From NCBI GenBank assembly GCA_004293905.1, contig RDZE01000016.1, forward strand, positions 153,904 through 217,903: a DNA stretch of 64,000 nucleotides, read 5' to 3'. The notes beneath the pieces are model-generated. The model saw only the letters and a list, made by a program, of their open reading frames with translations. It made no database searches and was not told the DNA's origin. The position numbers and the translations under genes are program-made. Origin of the DNA: Cytophagales bacterium (GTDB taxonomy: Bacteria; Bacteroidota; Bacteroidia; Cytophagales; Microscillaceae). Numbering within the stretch: position 1 is the stretch's first letter; every line of letters starts with the position of its first letter. This document shows, in pieces, positions 46,209 through 55,013 of the stretch.

Positions 46209-46961
46209 ATGCAAGAAAAAAAAATCATCATAGAAACCCACGACATAGCACGCAGATATGTCATGGGGAGCGAAGTAGTCCAAGCCCTTAAATCCATCTC
46301 CATTACCATTTACAAAGGTGAGTACGTTTCATTTATGGGACCCTCAGGTTCAGGAAAATCTACTTGGATGAACATTGTAGGCTGTTTAGATACCCCCTCC
46401 GAAGGCACTTACATCTTAAATGGGCACGATGTAAGCGACCTCTCCGAAAATGCCTTAGCCGAAATCAGAAACAAAGAAATTGGCTTCGTATTCCAAACAT
46501 TCAACCTATTGCCACGAAGCAGTGCCCTTGACAACGTTGCACTTCCTTTAGTTTACGCAGGCTATAGCCGCAGCGAAAGAATAGAAAGAGCCATGCAAGC
46601 CTTAGAAAGCGTAGGGCTTGGTAACCGCGCCAAACACCGACCCAATGAACTCTCAGGGGGGCAAAGACAAAGGGTTGCCATCGCTCGAGCCTTAGTCAAC
46701 GACCCCAGTATCATACTTGCAGATGAGCCCACAGGGAACTTAGACACCAAAACCTCTTATGAAATCATGGAGCTTTTCCACGACCTACACCAAAAAGGAA
46801 ACACCATCATCATGGTAACACACGAAGAGGACATCGCCAAATACTCCCACCGAATTGTAAGACTCAGAGATGGATTGGTAGAAAGCGATATTCAGAACAC
46901 CGACATCACACAGCCTCATCTACAATTAGCCTCTCTAAAAAATAACAATAGTGAGCATTGA
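46209..46961 (+). CDS. ABC transporter ATPase, MacB/LolD type
   Basis: A 250-residue ATP-binding subunit. Walker A GPSGSGKS is at 44-51, the signature [15 protein letters not shown] is near 150, and Walker [12 protein letters not shown] follows. This is the LolD/MacB class that partners FtsX-type permeases. The permease at 36465 is nine kilobases away, and may or may not be its partner. The stop overlaps the start of coaX (TTGA). Confidence 0.92.
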   Translation: MQEKKIIIETHDIARRYVMGSEVVQALKSISITIYKGEYVSFMGPSGSGKSTWMNIVGCLDTPSEGTYILNGHDVSDLSENALAEIRNKEIGFVFQTFNLLPRSSALDNVALPLVYAGYSRSERIERAMQALESVGLGNRAKHRPNELSGGQRQRVAIARALVNDPSIILADEPTGNLDTKTSYEIMELFHDLHQKGNTIIMVTHEEDIAKYSHRIVRLRDGLVESDIQNTDITQPHLQLASLKNNNSEH

Positions 46962-47701
46962 AAAATTTTTGCCTCGATATAGGAAATACAAGAGCTAAAA
47001 CAGCCATTTTTGACCAACAAAAACTTGAGCATTTTCAGTATTACGATACAGAAGATGCTCTTATTTTACCCCAAAAACTCGACAGCATCATATATGCAAA
47101 AGTAAAAACACTGCCTCAACACTGGTACGAAGCAATCCAAAAATACCAACAAAAATACCCCAATACCAAAATCATCACTTTAGATGCTCGCACCCCAATA
47201 CCAATCCATAACCGATACAAAACCCCACATACATTAGGCACAGACCGACTCGCCGCCGCCGTAGGTGCTTATGCTCTTTATCCCCAAAAAAATACCCTGA
47301 TTATAGATGCAGGCACTTGCATCACCTACGATTTTATAGACCAAAAAGGGCAGTTTTGGGGCGGAAATATCTCATTAGGATTACAAATGAGAGCCAAAGC
47401 ATTGCACCAATTCACCGAAAAACTACCCGAAATAACTATAAACACCAATTCTCCCCCTCATAACCTCATCGGCACATACACCGAAGAAGCCCTCATCAAT
47501 GGTATCGTAGGAGGCATACTCGCCGAAATAGAAACAACCATACAACAATACAAAGCGATATTTCCAAATATTACCATAATAATTTGTGGCGGAGATGCTT
47601 TTTATTTGGAAAAAAAAATAAAAAGCACCATATTTGCACTCCCAAACTTAATTTTACACGGTCTGAACAGTATCGCTCACTACAATGCCTCGCTTCCATA
47701 A
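46958..47701 (+). CDS. coaX: Type III pantothenate kinase
   Basis: A 247-residue cytosolic kinase for the first step of CoA synthesis. [12 protein letters not shown] (7-18), [12 protein letters not shown] near 95 and [10 protein letters not shown], plus [11 protein letters not shown] near 145, are family motifs. A TTG start at 46958 overlaps the ABC gene stop in TTGA; no better start exists. It overlaps the following barrel gene by 17 bases. Confidence 0.93.
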   Translation: MKNFCLDIGNTRAKTAIFDQQKLEHFQYYDTEDALILPQKLDSIIYAKVKTLPQHWYEAIQKYQQKYPNTKIITLDARTPIPIHNRYKTPHTLGTDRLAAAVGAYALYPQKNTLIIDAGTCITYDFIDQKGQFWGGNISLGLQMRAKALHQFTEKLPEITINTNSPPHNLIGTYTEEALINGIVGGILAEIETTIQQYKAIFPNITIIICGGDAFYLEKKIKSTIFALPNLILHGLNSIAHYNASLP

Positions 47702-48959
47702 AAAAAACGCCATAATTTTATTCCTTCTTTTTTTATCTCTTATCACTTACCCCACCATAGCCCAAGAATTAGGTAACTCTCCTTATTCAAGAGCTGGCAT
47801 AGGCGACCTTTTTCTGCCTTCTACAGCCCAACAAAATTCAATGGCAGGTGCAGGAGTGAGTTTCAGCGAAAGTTTTTATGTCAATCAACTCAATCCCGCT
47901 CTATTAGCACGTAACAAAACAACTATCTTCGAAGTAGGTATCATCGGAAGAATAAAATTATTGGAAGCCACTAACGGCAACCAACGCGATTTTGGAGGAA
48001 GTATGCACTACCTATCAATTGCATTACCTGTCAATCGCTTTTGGACTACCTCTTTCGGACTCACTCCCTATAGCAGCGTTAAGTACGACAACGAATTTAG
48101 ACAAACCATTGCCAACTCTACTTTTAGAGCTACTTACACACAACAAGGCAGAGGAGGAATGAACAAAATCTACTTCGCCAATGGCTTCGAGGTAGTCAAA
48201 AACCTATACGTAGGCATAAAAGCCAATTATTTATTTGGAAATATACAAGATGAAAGCATTACTGAACTCTTCACCAATACCACACAAGATTTGAGAATTG
48301 CCTTCAAACGAAACAATCAATACAATGGCTTTCTCATAGAACCCGCCATTGCTTACAGACACAAAATAAAAAATGATGTATATTTTAACATTGGACTCAA
48401 CTACTCACTCAATTCTACAATACAAGCCAAAACCACCGAAATCGTAGAAAGAAGAACTTTGGACGATACCCCCGTAATCAAAGATACCGTTACCAATGGA
48501 GCCGCACAAAACATTACATTACCCTCCCAATTAAGAGTAGGAGTAAGCCTAAACAAATCTATGCATTGGGCTTTTATGGCAGATGTAACCCTCCAAGATT
48601 GGACACAATTTAAAAGCTTCGACCCAGATACTTTAAGAAATACTTTTAGCGTTCATATAGGGGCAGAATTTACCCCTGAATACGACGCCCTCAAAGGTTA
48701 TCATAAAAGATTGACCTATAAGGCTGGTTTCAAATACGCACAATCGCCTATTTCCGTCAATGGCGTACCTATCAATGATATGGCAATCTCCTTCGGAGCT
48801 GCGCTACCCCTCGCAAGAGGGCTCACCATCGTTAATATTGGTACAGAACTTGGAACAAGAGGCACTATAGACAAAGGACTAATTAGAGAGAACTATATAA
48901 CTTTTTATTTAGGGACAACAATTAATGATAAATGGTTTATTAAACGTAAAATTGACTAA
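47685..48959 (+). CDS. Outer-membrane beta-barrel protein, FadL/PorV-like
   Basis: A 424-residue exported barrel. A signal peptide ends PTIA-Q. The mature N-terminus (NSPYSRAGIGDLF) is typical of FadL-like Bacteroidota outer-membrane proteins, and NPALLARN follows near residue 67. It often sits between coaX and a TPR gene in this phylum. Function is unknown. It overlaps coaX at its start and touches the TPR gene stop-to-start (TAATG). Confidence 0.75.
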   Translation: MPRFHKKNAIILFLLFLSLITYPTIAQELGNSPYSRAGIGDLFLPSTAQQNSMAGAGVSFSESFYVNQLNPALLARNKTTIFEVGIIGRIKLLEATNGNQRDFGGSMHYLSIALPVNRFWTTSFGLTPYSSVKYDNEFRQTIANSTFRATYTQQGRGGMNKIYFANGFEVVKNLYVGIKANYLFGNIQDESITELFTNTTQDLRIAFKRNNQYNGFLIEPAIAYRHKIKNDVYFNIGLNYSLNSTIQAKTTEIVERRTLDDTPVIKDTVTNGAAQNITLPSQLRVGVSLNKSMHWAFMADVTLQDWTQFKSFDPDTLRNTFSVHIGAEFTPEYDALKGYHKRLTYKAGFKYAQSPISVNGVPINDMAISFGAALPLARGLTIVNIGTELGTRGTIDKGLIRENYITFYLGTTINDKWFIKRKID

Positions 48960-50269
48960 TGACTATGATGAGAAATTTTATACTCAAATCACTTTTTTTA
49001 CTCTTATGTGCAAATATAGGCTTTCAAATAGCTTCAGCACAAATCAAATTACCTGCTGGAAAAGAAAAAGAAGGGAACGAAAAATGGGTGTTGCTCACTG
49101 ATACTGAAAAAGCGAAAGATTTTAAAACCGCGCTCCCTCACTTAGAGTGGTTTCTGGCTAATGCACCCGATGCCCATTCAAGCCTCTACATCAAAGCTGC
49201 TAACATCTATGAAGGTTTAGCTGCCGCCGAAACCGTAGCCGCACAAAAAGAAGAGTATCAAAACAAAGCCCTTGCTATTTATGATGAGCGCATCAAATAC
49301 TTCAATGACGAAGCCAATGTACTCAATAGAAAAGGTTACAAAATGTACCCCTATTGGAGTAACAAAGCTGATAAGTACGATGAAATGTTTGCTACTTATA
49401 AAAAAATAGTGGAACTCAATAAAGAAAAAACATTCAGCCAAAATATCGCTTACTATATGACTATTCTTTGTTCGCAAAGAAAAGCCAATAAAGTAACTGA
49501 TGAAGTAGTATTAGATGAATACGATAAAATGAGTGCCATAGCAGATGCAAATATTAAACTTGGTGGTAATTCTGTGGCTGCTTGGCAACAAGTAAAAGAC
49601 TTCATAGACAAGCAATTAGAAAGCTGTGTTACAATCAATTGCGATTTCGTAAAAACACAATACATACCCAAATTCAGAAATGACCCTAACAATTTAGACT
49701 TACTCAAAAAAATCTATGCCCTTATGATTAATGGCAAATGTACAGATAGCCCTGAAATGTTAGAAATAAGTCAAGCCTTAATAGAGAAAGACCCTACTTT
49801 TGGAAGAGTAAAAACACATGCTTTACTCCTTAAACTCAATAAAGACGAAGCAGGCTACATCAAATACATAGAAAAAGCCGCTACCTTAGCCACAGAAAAT
49901 GCTGACAAAGCCGAAATATACCTCATTTTAGCACAAAGCGAAGCACAAAAAGGTAACAAAGCAGGAGCACGCGCATGGGCATTCAAAGCTGCCGAAACAG
50001 ATGGCACACAAGCAGGAAAAGCCTACAGTTTTGTAGGATACCTCTACTTAGCCAGCGGATCTGAATGTACTAATAGCAATCCCGTAATAGCAAAAGCAGT
50101 TTATATAGCCGCATACAATATGTTCAAAAGAGCAGGAGACGGTACAGGAATGGCAAAAGCACAAGCCTACTTCCCTACAAAAGAAGATGTATTTTCGCAA
50201 GCAATGGGAGGGCAAACAGTAGCTGTGCCTTGCTGGGTAGGAGAATCTGTGCAAATCCCAAATTACTAA
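48959..50269 (+). CDS. Exported TPR-repeat protein
   Basis: A 436-residue protein with a signal peptide ending ASA-Q, then helical repeats (for example NKALAIYDERIKYFNDEANVLNRKG and AEIYLILAQSEAQKGNKAGARAWAFKAAE). Such proteins scaffold envelope complexes. The start is at 48959 in TAATG with the preceding stop; a downstream ATG at 48965 or 48968 is also possible. A strong terminator follows the stop. Confidence 0.75.
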   Translation: MTMMRNFILKSLFLLLCANIGFQIASAQIKLPAGKEKEGNEKWVLLTDTEKAKDFKTALPHLEWFLANAPDAHSSLYIKAANIYEGLAAAETVAAQKEEYQNKALAIYDERIKYFNDEANVLNRKGYKMYPYWSNKADKYDEMFATYKKIVELNKEKTFSQNIAYYMTILCSQRKANKVTDEVVLDEYDKMSAIADANIKLGGNSVAAWQQVKDFIDKQLESCVTINCDFVKTQYIPKFRNDPNNLDLLKKIYALMINGKCTDSPEMLEISQALIEKDPTFGRVKTHALLLKLNKDEAGYIKYIEKAATLATENADKAEIYLILAQSEAQKGNKAGARAWAFKAAETDGTQAGKAYSFVGYLYLASGSECTNSNPVIAKAVYIAAYNMFKRAGDGTGMAKAQAYFPTKEDVFSQAMGGQTVAVPCWVGESVQIPNY

Positions 50270-50305
50270 AAGAGAAAGGAAAAACCGCCTTATAGCACTA
50301 AAACA

Positions 50306-50342
50306 AAAACCGTCTTAGAGAATACTCTGAGGCGGTTTTTTT
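50306..50342 (+). terminator. Terminator after the coaX-OMP-TPR unit
   Basis: AAAACCGTCTTAGAG and CTCTGAGGCGGTTTT pair as a 15-bp stem with two G-U pairs and an AATA loop, followed by a run of T. A second, competing left arm AAAAACCGCCT occurs at 50280-50290. Confidence 0.85.
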
Positions 50343-50430
50343 AGTCTAAGGGTTTTCCCTGACAGTACTCCCTAAAAAGCCCAGCCCAAATTCAAAAAAA
50401 AACCTTATATCAAAATCGTCAAAGACCTAT

Positions 50431-50438
50431 TACTTTTG
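50431..50438 (+). promoter_or_regulatory. -7 element
   Basis: TACTTTTG matches TAnnTTTG, 36 bases before the ATG of the small gene at 50474. No -33 TTG is evident. Confidence 0.45.
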
Positions 50439-50473
50439 TAATAAGAAAACAGAAAATAAAACCAGTAAAAAAA

Positions 50474-50908
50474 ATGCAACTGTTCAAAAGAATAGAAAAT
50501 ACTGAACAAAGATTGCTATACTTTAATGTCGGAATAGAAGATTTACTCTGTTTTTCAGAATCAATACAAAAGAGAACTTTTATTAAAATAGTCAAATTCT
50601 ACTTGTATCATCAATGTAATACAATTATAATAAGACTACCACAACACAAAGAAGGAAAAACTTGGGAAGTAGATAATAAAGTACTCTCTTTGCAATTAGA
50701 AAAACTTAAAAAATTTTTCGCACGCTCTAAAAATAAAATCAAAATGGTTTTTATCAATGCAAGCGAAAACTATTCAGAAGCCATCTACAAAATACATCAA
50801 AAGTTAAGTTGTATTGCCGAAATAAAATATTTTCAAAGCCTCTCTTCTGCTGAAAATTGGCTTATAGAAAATCAAAAAATACGAAAACTCCCTTATTTGT
50901 TTAATTAA
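50474..50908 (+). CDS. Small protein, possibly SpoIIAA/STAS-like
   Basis: A 144-residue soluble protein with no signal peptide. The alternating strand-helix pattern, with LYFNVGIEDLLC near 15-26, TIIIRLP near 50 and a final SLSSAENWLIEN, resembles SpoIIAA-like proteins that end in a similar AxxWL segment. The similarity is weak. A sensor kinase gene follows, so it may take part in the same signalling, which is inference. A terminator separates them. Confidence 0.45.
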   Translation: MQLFKRIENTEQRLLYFNVGIEDLLCFSESIQKRTFIKIVKFYLYHQCNTIIIRLPQHKEGKTWEVDNKVLSLQLEKLKKFFARSKNKIKMVFINASENYSEAIYKIHQKLSCIAEIKYFQSLSSAENWLIENQKIRKLPYLFN

Positions 50909-50960
50909 CAATGGGATTCAAAAATTTTGTCTGTTAAGTTTAGTGAAATTGTGAATGTAA

Positions 50961-50997
50961 AGAGTTCTTCATCAATGGTGAAGAATTCTTTTTTTTT
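50961..50997 (+). terminator. Terminator before the hybrid kinase gene
   Basis: AGAGTTCTTCA and TGAAGAATTCT form an 11-bp stem with one G-U pair and a seven-base loop, followed by nine T. Confidence 0.8.
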
Positions 50998-51026
50998 GTA
51001 TATTAGGGCAAATTTTGGAATCCTCA

Positions 51027-53762
51027 ATGAAAAACAAAATTAATCAAGCGTTAGCCCTCAACATTATAGAAGAAACCACCATCACTTGGCAAACCAATGC
51101 AAAAGGGGAATTTATTCATGTCAATAAAAACTTTTGCCAACTCCTCCTCACAAATGAAATAGAATTGCTAAGTAAAAAAATGGACATAGAAAATGAGCAA
51201 GATTTTACCAAAGAAAATAACTTCTTTACCTTTTTACCCAATAAGTTAAAATCATTCCAAAACACCAATACCGCTTGGCATTGCGAACTGAAACTCAAAA
51301 CCAAATATGGTGCATCTATTTATTTAGATACAGCCATCTATGTACTTACAACCAACGAAATCAACCAATACCTATTTGTAGCAAAAGACATTACCCGACA
51401 AAAAAGCTTCGAAACCTCACTTGTATATACCCAAAATTTTTTCTACGAACTATTCAACCATATACCATTCCCCATATTTTTGAAAGACGAGCAGTCCAAC
51501 TTTTTTTTCTGCAATACGGCTTTTCTTGACCTCATGCATATTCAAAAAAAAGAAATATTGAACCAACCTAACTATTATTTCTTATCAGAAAAAGAAGCCA
51601 AACAATTCGCCAAACGCGACCAATGGGTAATGGAAAAAAATGCTTCGCACGAAGCCGAAGAAGAATTTACAGACCCTACAGGCAGACGCAAAAAAGTAAT
51701 CATCAAAAGAAGTATATTTACACAAACCACAGGCAATAAAATACTCATTGGCATTATACAAGACATCACCATGTACAAACTTGCCGAAAAAAGACTTGCC
51801 GAAACCAATAACTTCATTGAAAGTATCACAAGAGCTGTACCCGGATTGATATACATCTTTGACTTTGATAAGCGACAAATTGTTTATATCAACAAAGAAC
51901 TAACCACCACCTTAGGATATGGAATATTAGAACTCAAAAACATGGGGAAAAACTTCTTTGCGGAAATTATTCACCCCAAAGACCTCCGCAATACGCTCCT
52001 ACAGTTCAGCAGCAGGCGATTTACTACCGATGAAGTGCAACAATTTGAGTGTAGACTCAAAACAAAAAACAATGAATACCTATGGTTTGCAATTCAACAT
52101 TTGCCCTTCAAAAGAAAAGAAAATAGTACCCTAAAACAAATTATAGGAACAGCCCAAAATATCACCGAGCTCAAAATAAAAGAGCAAGAACTGACACGCA
52201 CCACCCAAATAGCCGAAAATTTGGCACATGCCAAAGCCCAATTCCTATCTATGATGAGCCATGAAATAAGAAATCCCATGAATGCCGTCATCGGGCTTAC
52301 ACACCTGCTGCTCCAAGAAGCACCTAAACCCAAACAAGTAGGAATCTTGAATACGCTAAAATTCTCTGCCGAAAATTTATTAGCACTCATCAATGACTTT
52401 TTAGACTTCACCAAAATAGAAGCTGGGAAAATAGAAATAGAAAAAACAGACTTCAACTTCCGAACACTCATTCAAAATATAGAACAAATATTCCTTTATA
52501 GAACCGTAGAAAAAGGCATAGACTTAGAAGTAAAATTAGACCCCGATATTCCTGATATGCTCATTGGCGACCCCGTAAGGCTCAATCAAATACTACATAA
52601 CCTTATCGGAAATGCCATCAAATTTACAGAAAAAGGAAAAATAAGCTTCAAAATATTTTTAGTTGCCGAAAGAGAAAACTCCTTAGAAATCAATTTTGAA
52701 GTAATAGATACAGGCATTGGTATTGCTCAAGAAAACCTAGAAACCATTTTTGACACTTTTGCACAAGCCTCCAAAGATATTACCAGACGCTTCGGAGGAA
52801 CAGGTTTGGGCTTATTTATTACCAGAAAACTATTAGCACTCCAAAACAGCACCATCCAAGTAAAAAGTAAATTAGGTGTAGGCTCTAACTTTTCTTTTCT
52901 ATTGCATTTTGAGAAAAGCCTCATAGTGGCACAGCCCAAAAATTTAAACAAATCTATGAATGAGCAAATACTACCCAAAAACCAATACATAAAGAAAGCT
53001 AAAGTACTCTTGGTAGAAGATTTAGACATTAATAGGCTCATCGCTACCAAATTTTTAAAACAATGGGGCATAGAACCCGACCAAGCCAACGATGGAGTAG
53101 TAGCAATCAAAAAAGCAAAAGAAACACACTACGACCTTATCCTTATGGATTTGCTCATGCCTGAGTTAGATGGCTACGAAGCCACCAAACAACTAAGAGC
53201 CATGCCTCAATATGCCCACACACCTATCATTGCTCTTACTGCCTCTGCAATGGAAGAAGAGAAAGAAAAAGCCATCACCATTGGTATTACGGACTATATC
53301 ACCAAGCCATTTAACCCCAATGAACTATACAGCAAAGTCATAAAGTACCTCAACGAACAGCTAAAAGTCAAAAAGACGAAAAAAAATATACGTCTCGACC
53401 TCAAAGATGCTTTTCAAATAATGAGTGATGATTGGGTACAACAAAAGAAAATATTACTCTTATTGCAAAAAGAAATCAAAAACATAGAAGAAAATTTCCC
53501 CAAAATACTCATAGAGAACAATGAAGCCAAAATAAGGCAAGCCATTCATAATCAAAAAGGGCTTTCAGGGCTTTTCAACACTGAAGCCTTATTGCAAGAA
53601 ATGATAGATGCGCACAAAATACTACAAACGAACCACACAGATAACCAACTACTTCAAAAACACATCATCAAAATCAGAAAAGTTTGCAAAAAAATGAATG
53701 ACACAATTAAAAAATATTTAATAGATTTGGAAAAAAATATCCAAAATAACATTCATTTATGA
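51027..53762 (+). CDS. Hybrid histidine kinase with PAS, REC and HPt domains
   Basis: A 911-residue cytosolic signalling protein. Three PAS-type regions span about 10-125, 130-250 and 260-385. The HisKA domain has the phospho-acceptor His412 in MMSHEIRNPMN, and the ATPase domain has NAIKF, DTGIGI (561-566) and GGTGLGL. The receiver domain carries Asp708 in LILMDLLMPELDG. A C-terminal HPt-like domain holds IHNQKGLSGLF with His841. A full His-Asp-His relay is therefore in one chain. No membrane segment is visible, so signals are internal. The ATG at 51027 follows an in-frame TTG at 51015. The stop overlaps the rpiB start (ATGA). Confidence 0.92.
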   Translation: MKNKINQALALNIIEETTITWQTNAKGEFIHVNKNFCQLLLTNEIELLSKKMDIENEQDFTKENNFFTFLPNKLKSFQNTNTAWHCELKLKTKYGASIYLDTAIYVLTTNEINQYLFVAKDITRQKSFETSLVYTQNFFYELFNHIPFPIFLKDEQSNFFFCNTAFLDLMHIQKKEILNQPNYYFLSEKEAKQFAKRDQWVMEKNASHEAEEEFTDPTGRRKKVIIKRSIFTQTTGNKILIGIIQDITMYKLAEKRLAETNNFIESITRAVPGLIYIFDFDKRQIVYINKELTTTLGYGILELKNMGKNFFAEIIHPKDLRNTLLQFSSRRFTTDEVQQFECRLKTKNNEYLWFAIQHLPFKRKENSTLKQIIGTAQNITELKIKEQELTRTTQIAENLAHAKAQFLSMMSHEIRNPMNAVIGLTHLLLQEAPKPKQVGILNTLKFSAENLLALINDFLDFTKIEAGKIEIEKTDFNFRTLIQNIEQIFLYRTVEKGIDLEVKLDPDIPDMLIGDPVRLNQILHNLIGNAIKFTEKGKISFKIFLVAERENSLEINFEVIDTGIGIAQENLETIFDTFAQASKDITRRFGGTGLGLFITRKLLALQNSTIQVKSKLGVGSNFSFLLHFEKSLIVAQPKNLNKSMNEQILPKNQYIKKAKVLLVEDLDINRLIATKFLKQWGIEPDQANDGVVAIKKAKETHYDLILMDLLMPELDGYEATKQLRAMPQYAHTPIIALTASAMEEEKEKAITIGITDYITKPFNPNELYSKVIKYLNEQLKVKKTKKNIRLDLKDAFQIMSDDWVQQKKILLLLQKEIKNIEENFPKILIENNEAKIRQAIHNQKGLSGLFNTEALLQEMIDAHKILQTNHTDNQLLQKHIIKIRKVCKKMNDTIKKYLIDLEKNIQNNIHL

Positions 53763-54199
53763 ACATCTCCACAGTCATCGGTGCAGACCACGCAGGCTAT
53801 ACCTATAAAAAAAATCTCATCGAATTTCTTGAAAAAGAACTAAATACAACCGTCAAAGACTTAGGCACACACAGCGAAGACTCCACAGACTACCCCGACT
53901 ATGCACACCCCGTAGCCGAAGCTGTAGAAAAAGAACCTAACACAATCGGAATACTCATCTGTGGAAGTGGAAATGGAGTAGCCATTACTGCTAATAAACA
54001 CCAAAATATAAGAGCAGCACTCTGTTGGGATACCGAAATAGCTTCATTGGCACGTCAACATAACGATGCAAACGTGATTTGTATTCCTGCAAGGTTTGTA
54101 TCCCTCGAAAAAGCAAAAGAAATGTTAAAAGCTTTTCTCACCACCAATTTTGAAGGCGGAAGACACGAGCGAAGAGTCCAAAAAATAGCTTGTAACTAA
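53759..54199 (+). CDS. rpiB: Ribose-5-phosphate isomerase B
   Basis: A 146-residue isomerase of the pentose phosphate pathway. GADHAGYTYK is at 8-17 and the catalytic ICGSGNGVAITANK, with its Cys, is near 64-77. Length is normal. It is translationally coupled to the hybrid kinase by ATGA overlap. A hairpin terminator follows. Confidence 0.95.
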   Translation: MNISTVIGADHAGYTYKKNLIEFLEKELNTTVKDLGTHSEDSTDYPDYAHPVAEAVEKEPNTIGILICGSGNGVAITANKHQNIRAALCWDTEIASLARQHNDANVICIPARFVSLEKAKEMLKAFLTTNFEGGRHERRVQKIACN

Positions 54200-54218
54200 A
54201 AAAAATGTATAAAAGTGG

Positions 54219-54246
54219 AACAATATGGTCTTTTATATTGTTTTTT
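54219..54246 (+). terminator. Terminator after rpiB
   Basis: AACAATAT and ATATTGTT pair as an 8-bp stem with an eight-base loop, followed by T. Confidence 0.6.
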
Positions 54247-54269
54247 GATAGTATAACTATTATAATTAT

Positions 54270-55013
54270 ATGTATAACTATCTAATAATAACAGTATTCC
54301 TATTAATAAATTTTGCCTACCCACTTTCAGCGCAACAAAACCTGTTCAATATCCCTTCTGGGGACATTACCAAAAAAGGTAAATCTTTTTATCAACACCA
54401 AATCAATGCTTATAATTTACATACTTATGAGTCAAAATCACATTGGGTATATGGTTTAGGAAAAGGTTGGGACGCAGGTATTAATTTCGTAAATACAAAA
54501 CTCAACTTTGACACCCCCGAAAATAAAGGAGAGTGGTTCAAGATAGAAGACCGACCTACCAATGCTGCCATTAAACCCTTAGTAATGCTTACTTTGCAAA
54601 AATCATTTCATTGGGCAAAGCATTGGGCTTTTAATATAGGCACTCAAGTAGGCACAAATCCCTTCAATGAAACCAATAATTGGCATCTTGCTCACTTTAC
54701 TTATGCCTTAGTACTTTATGAGTTAAAACACATTGCTAAAATTACGGCAGGGACTTACCTCACGAACGATGCTTTCGTAGGTGCGGGCAACGATTGGGGT
54801 TTTATGTTAGGTTATGACATAGAACTGAGCAAAAAATGGCATCTCATGGGCGATTATCTATCGGGCTCAAATCCTAACAGCTTTGCTACCATAGGAGGCA
54901 TTTATGACATTACAGAGCAATTTCAACTATGTGTAGGAGCTTTGATTCCTAACTATGAAAATAAACAATCTTCTATGGGAATGGTCATAGAAATCAATTT
55001 GCTGCCCCGTTAG
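54270..55013 (+). CDS. Putative outer-membrane barrel protein
   Basis: A 247-residue exported protein I do not recognise by name. The signal peptide ends PLSA-Q. Alternating aromatic strands (HWVYGLGKGWDAGINF, YALVLYEL, WGFMLGYDIEL) fit an eight- to twelve-stranded beta-barrel ending in a membrane-facing strand. Function is unknown. Its last 20 bases overlap the convergent thioredoxin-NHL gene. Confidence 0.6.
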   Translation: MYNYLIITVFLLINFAYPLSAQQNLFNIPSGDITKKGKSFYQHQINAYNLHTYESKSHWVYGLGKGWDAGINFVNTKLNFDTPENKGEWFKIEDRPTNAAIKPLVMLTLQKSFHWAKHWAFNIGTQVGTNPFNETNNWHLAHFTYALVLYELKHIAKITAGTYLTNDAFVGAGNDWGFMLGYDIELSKKWHLMGDYLSGSNPNSFATIGGIYDITEQFQLCVGALIPNYENKQSSMGMVIEINLLPR

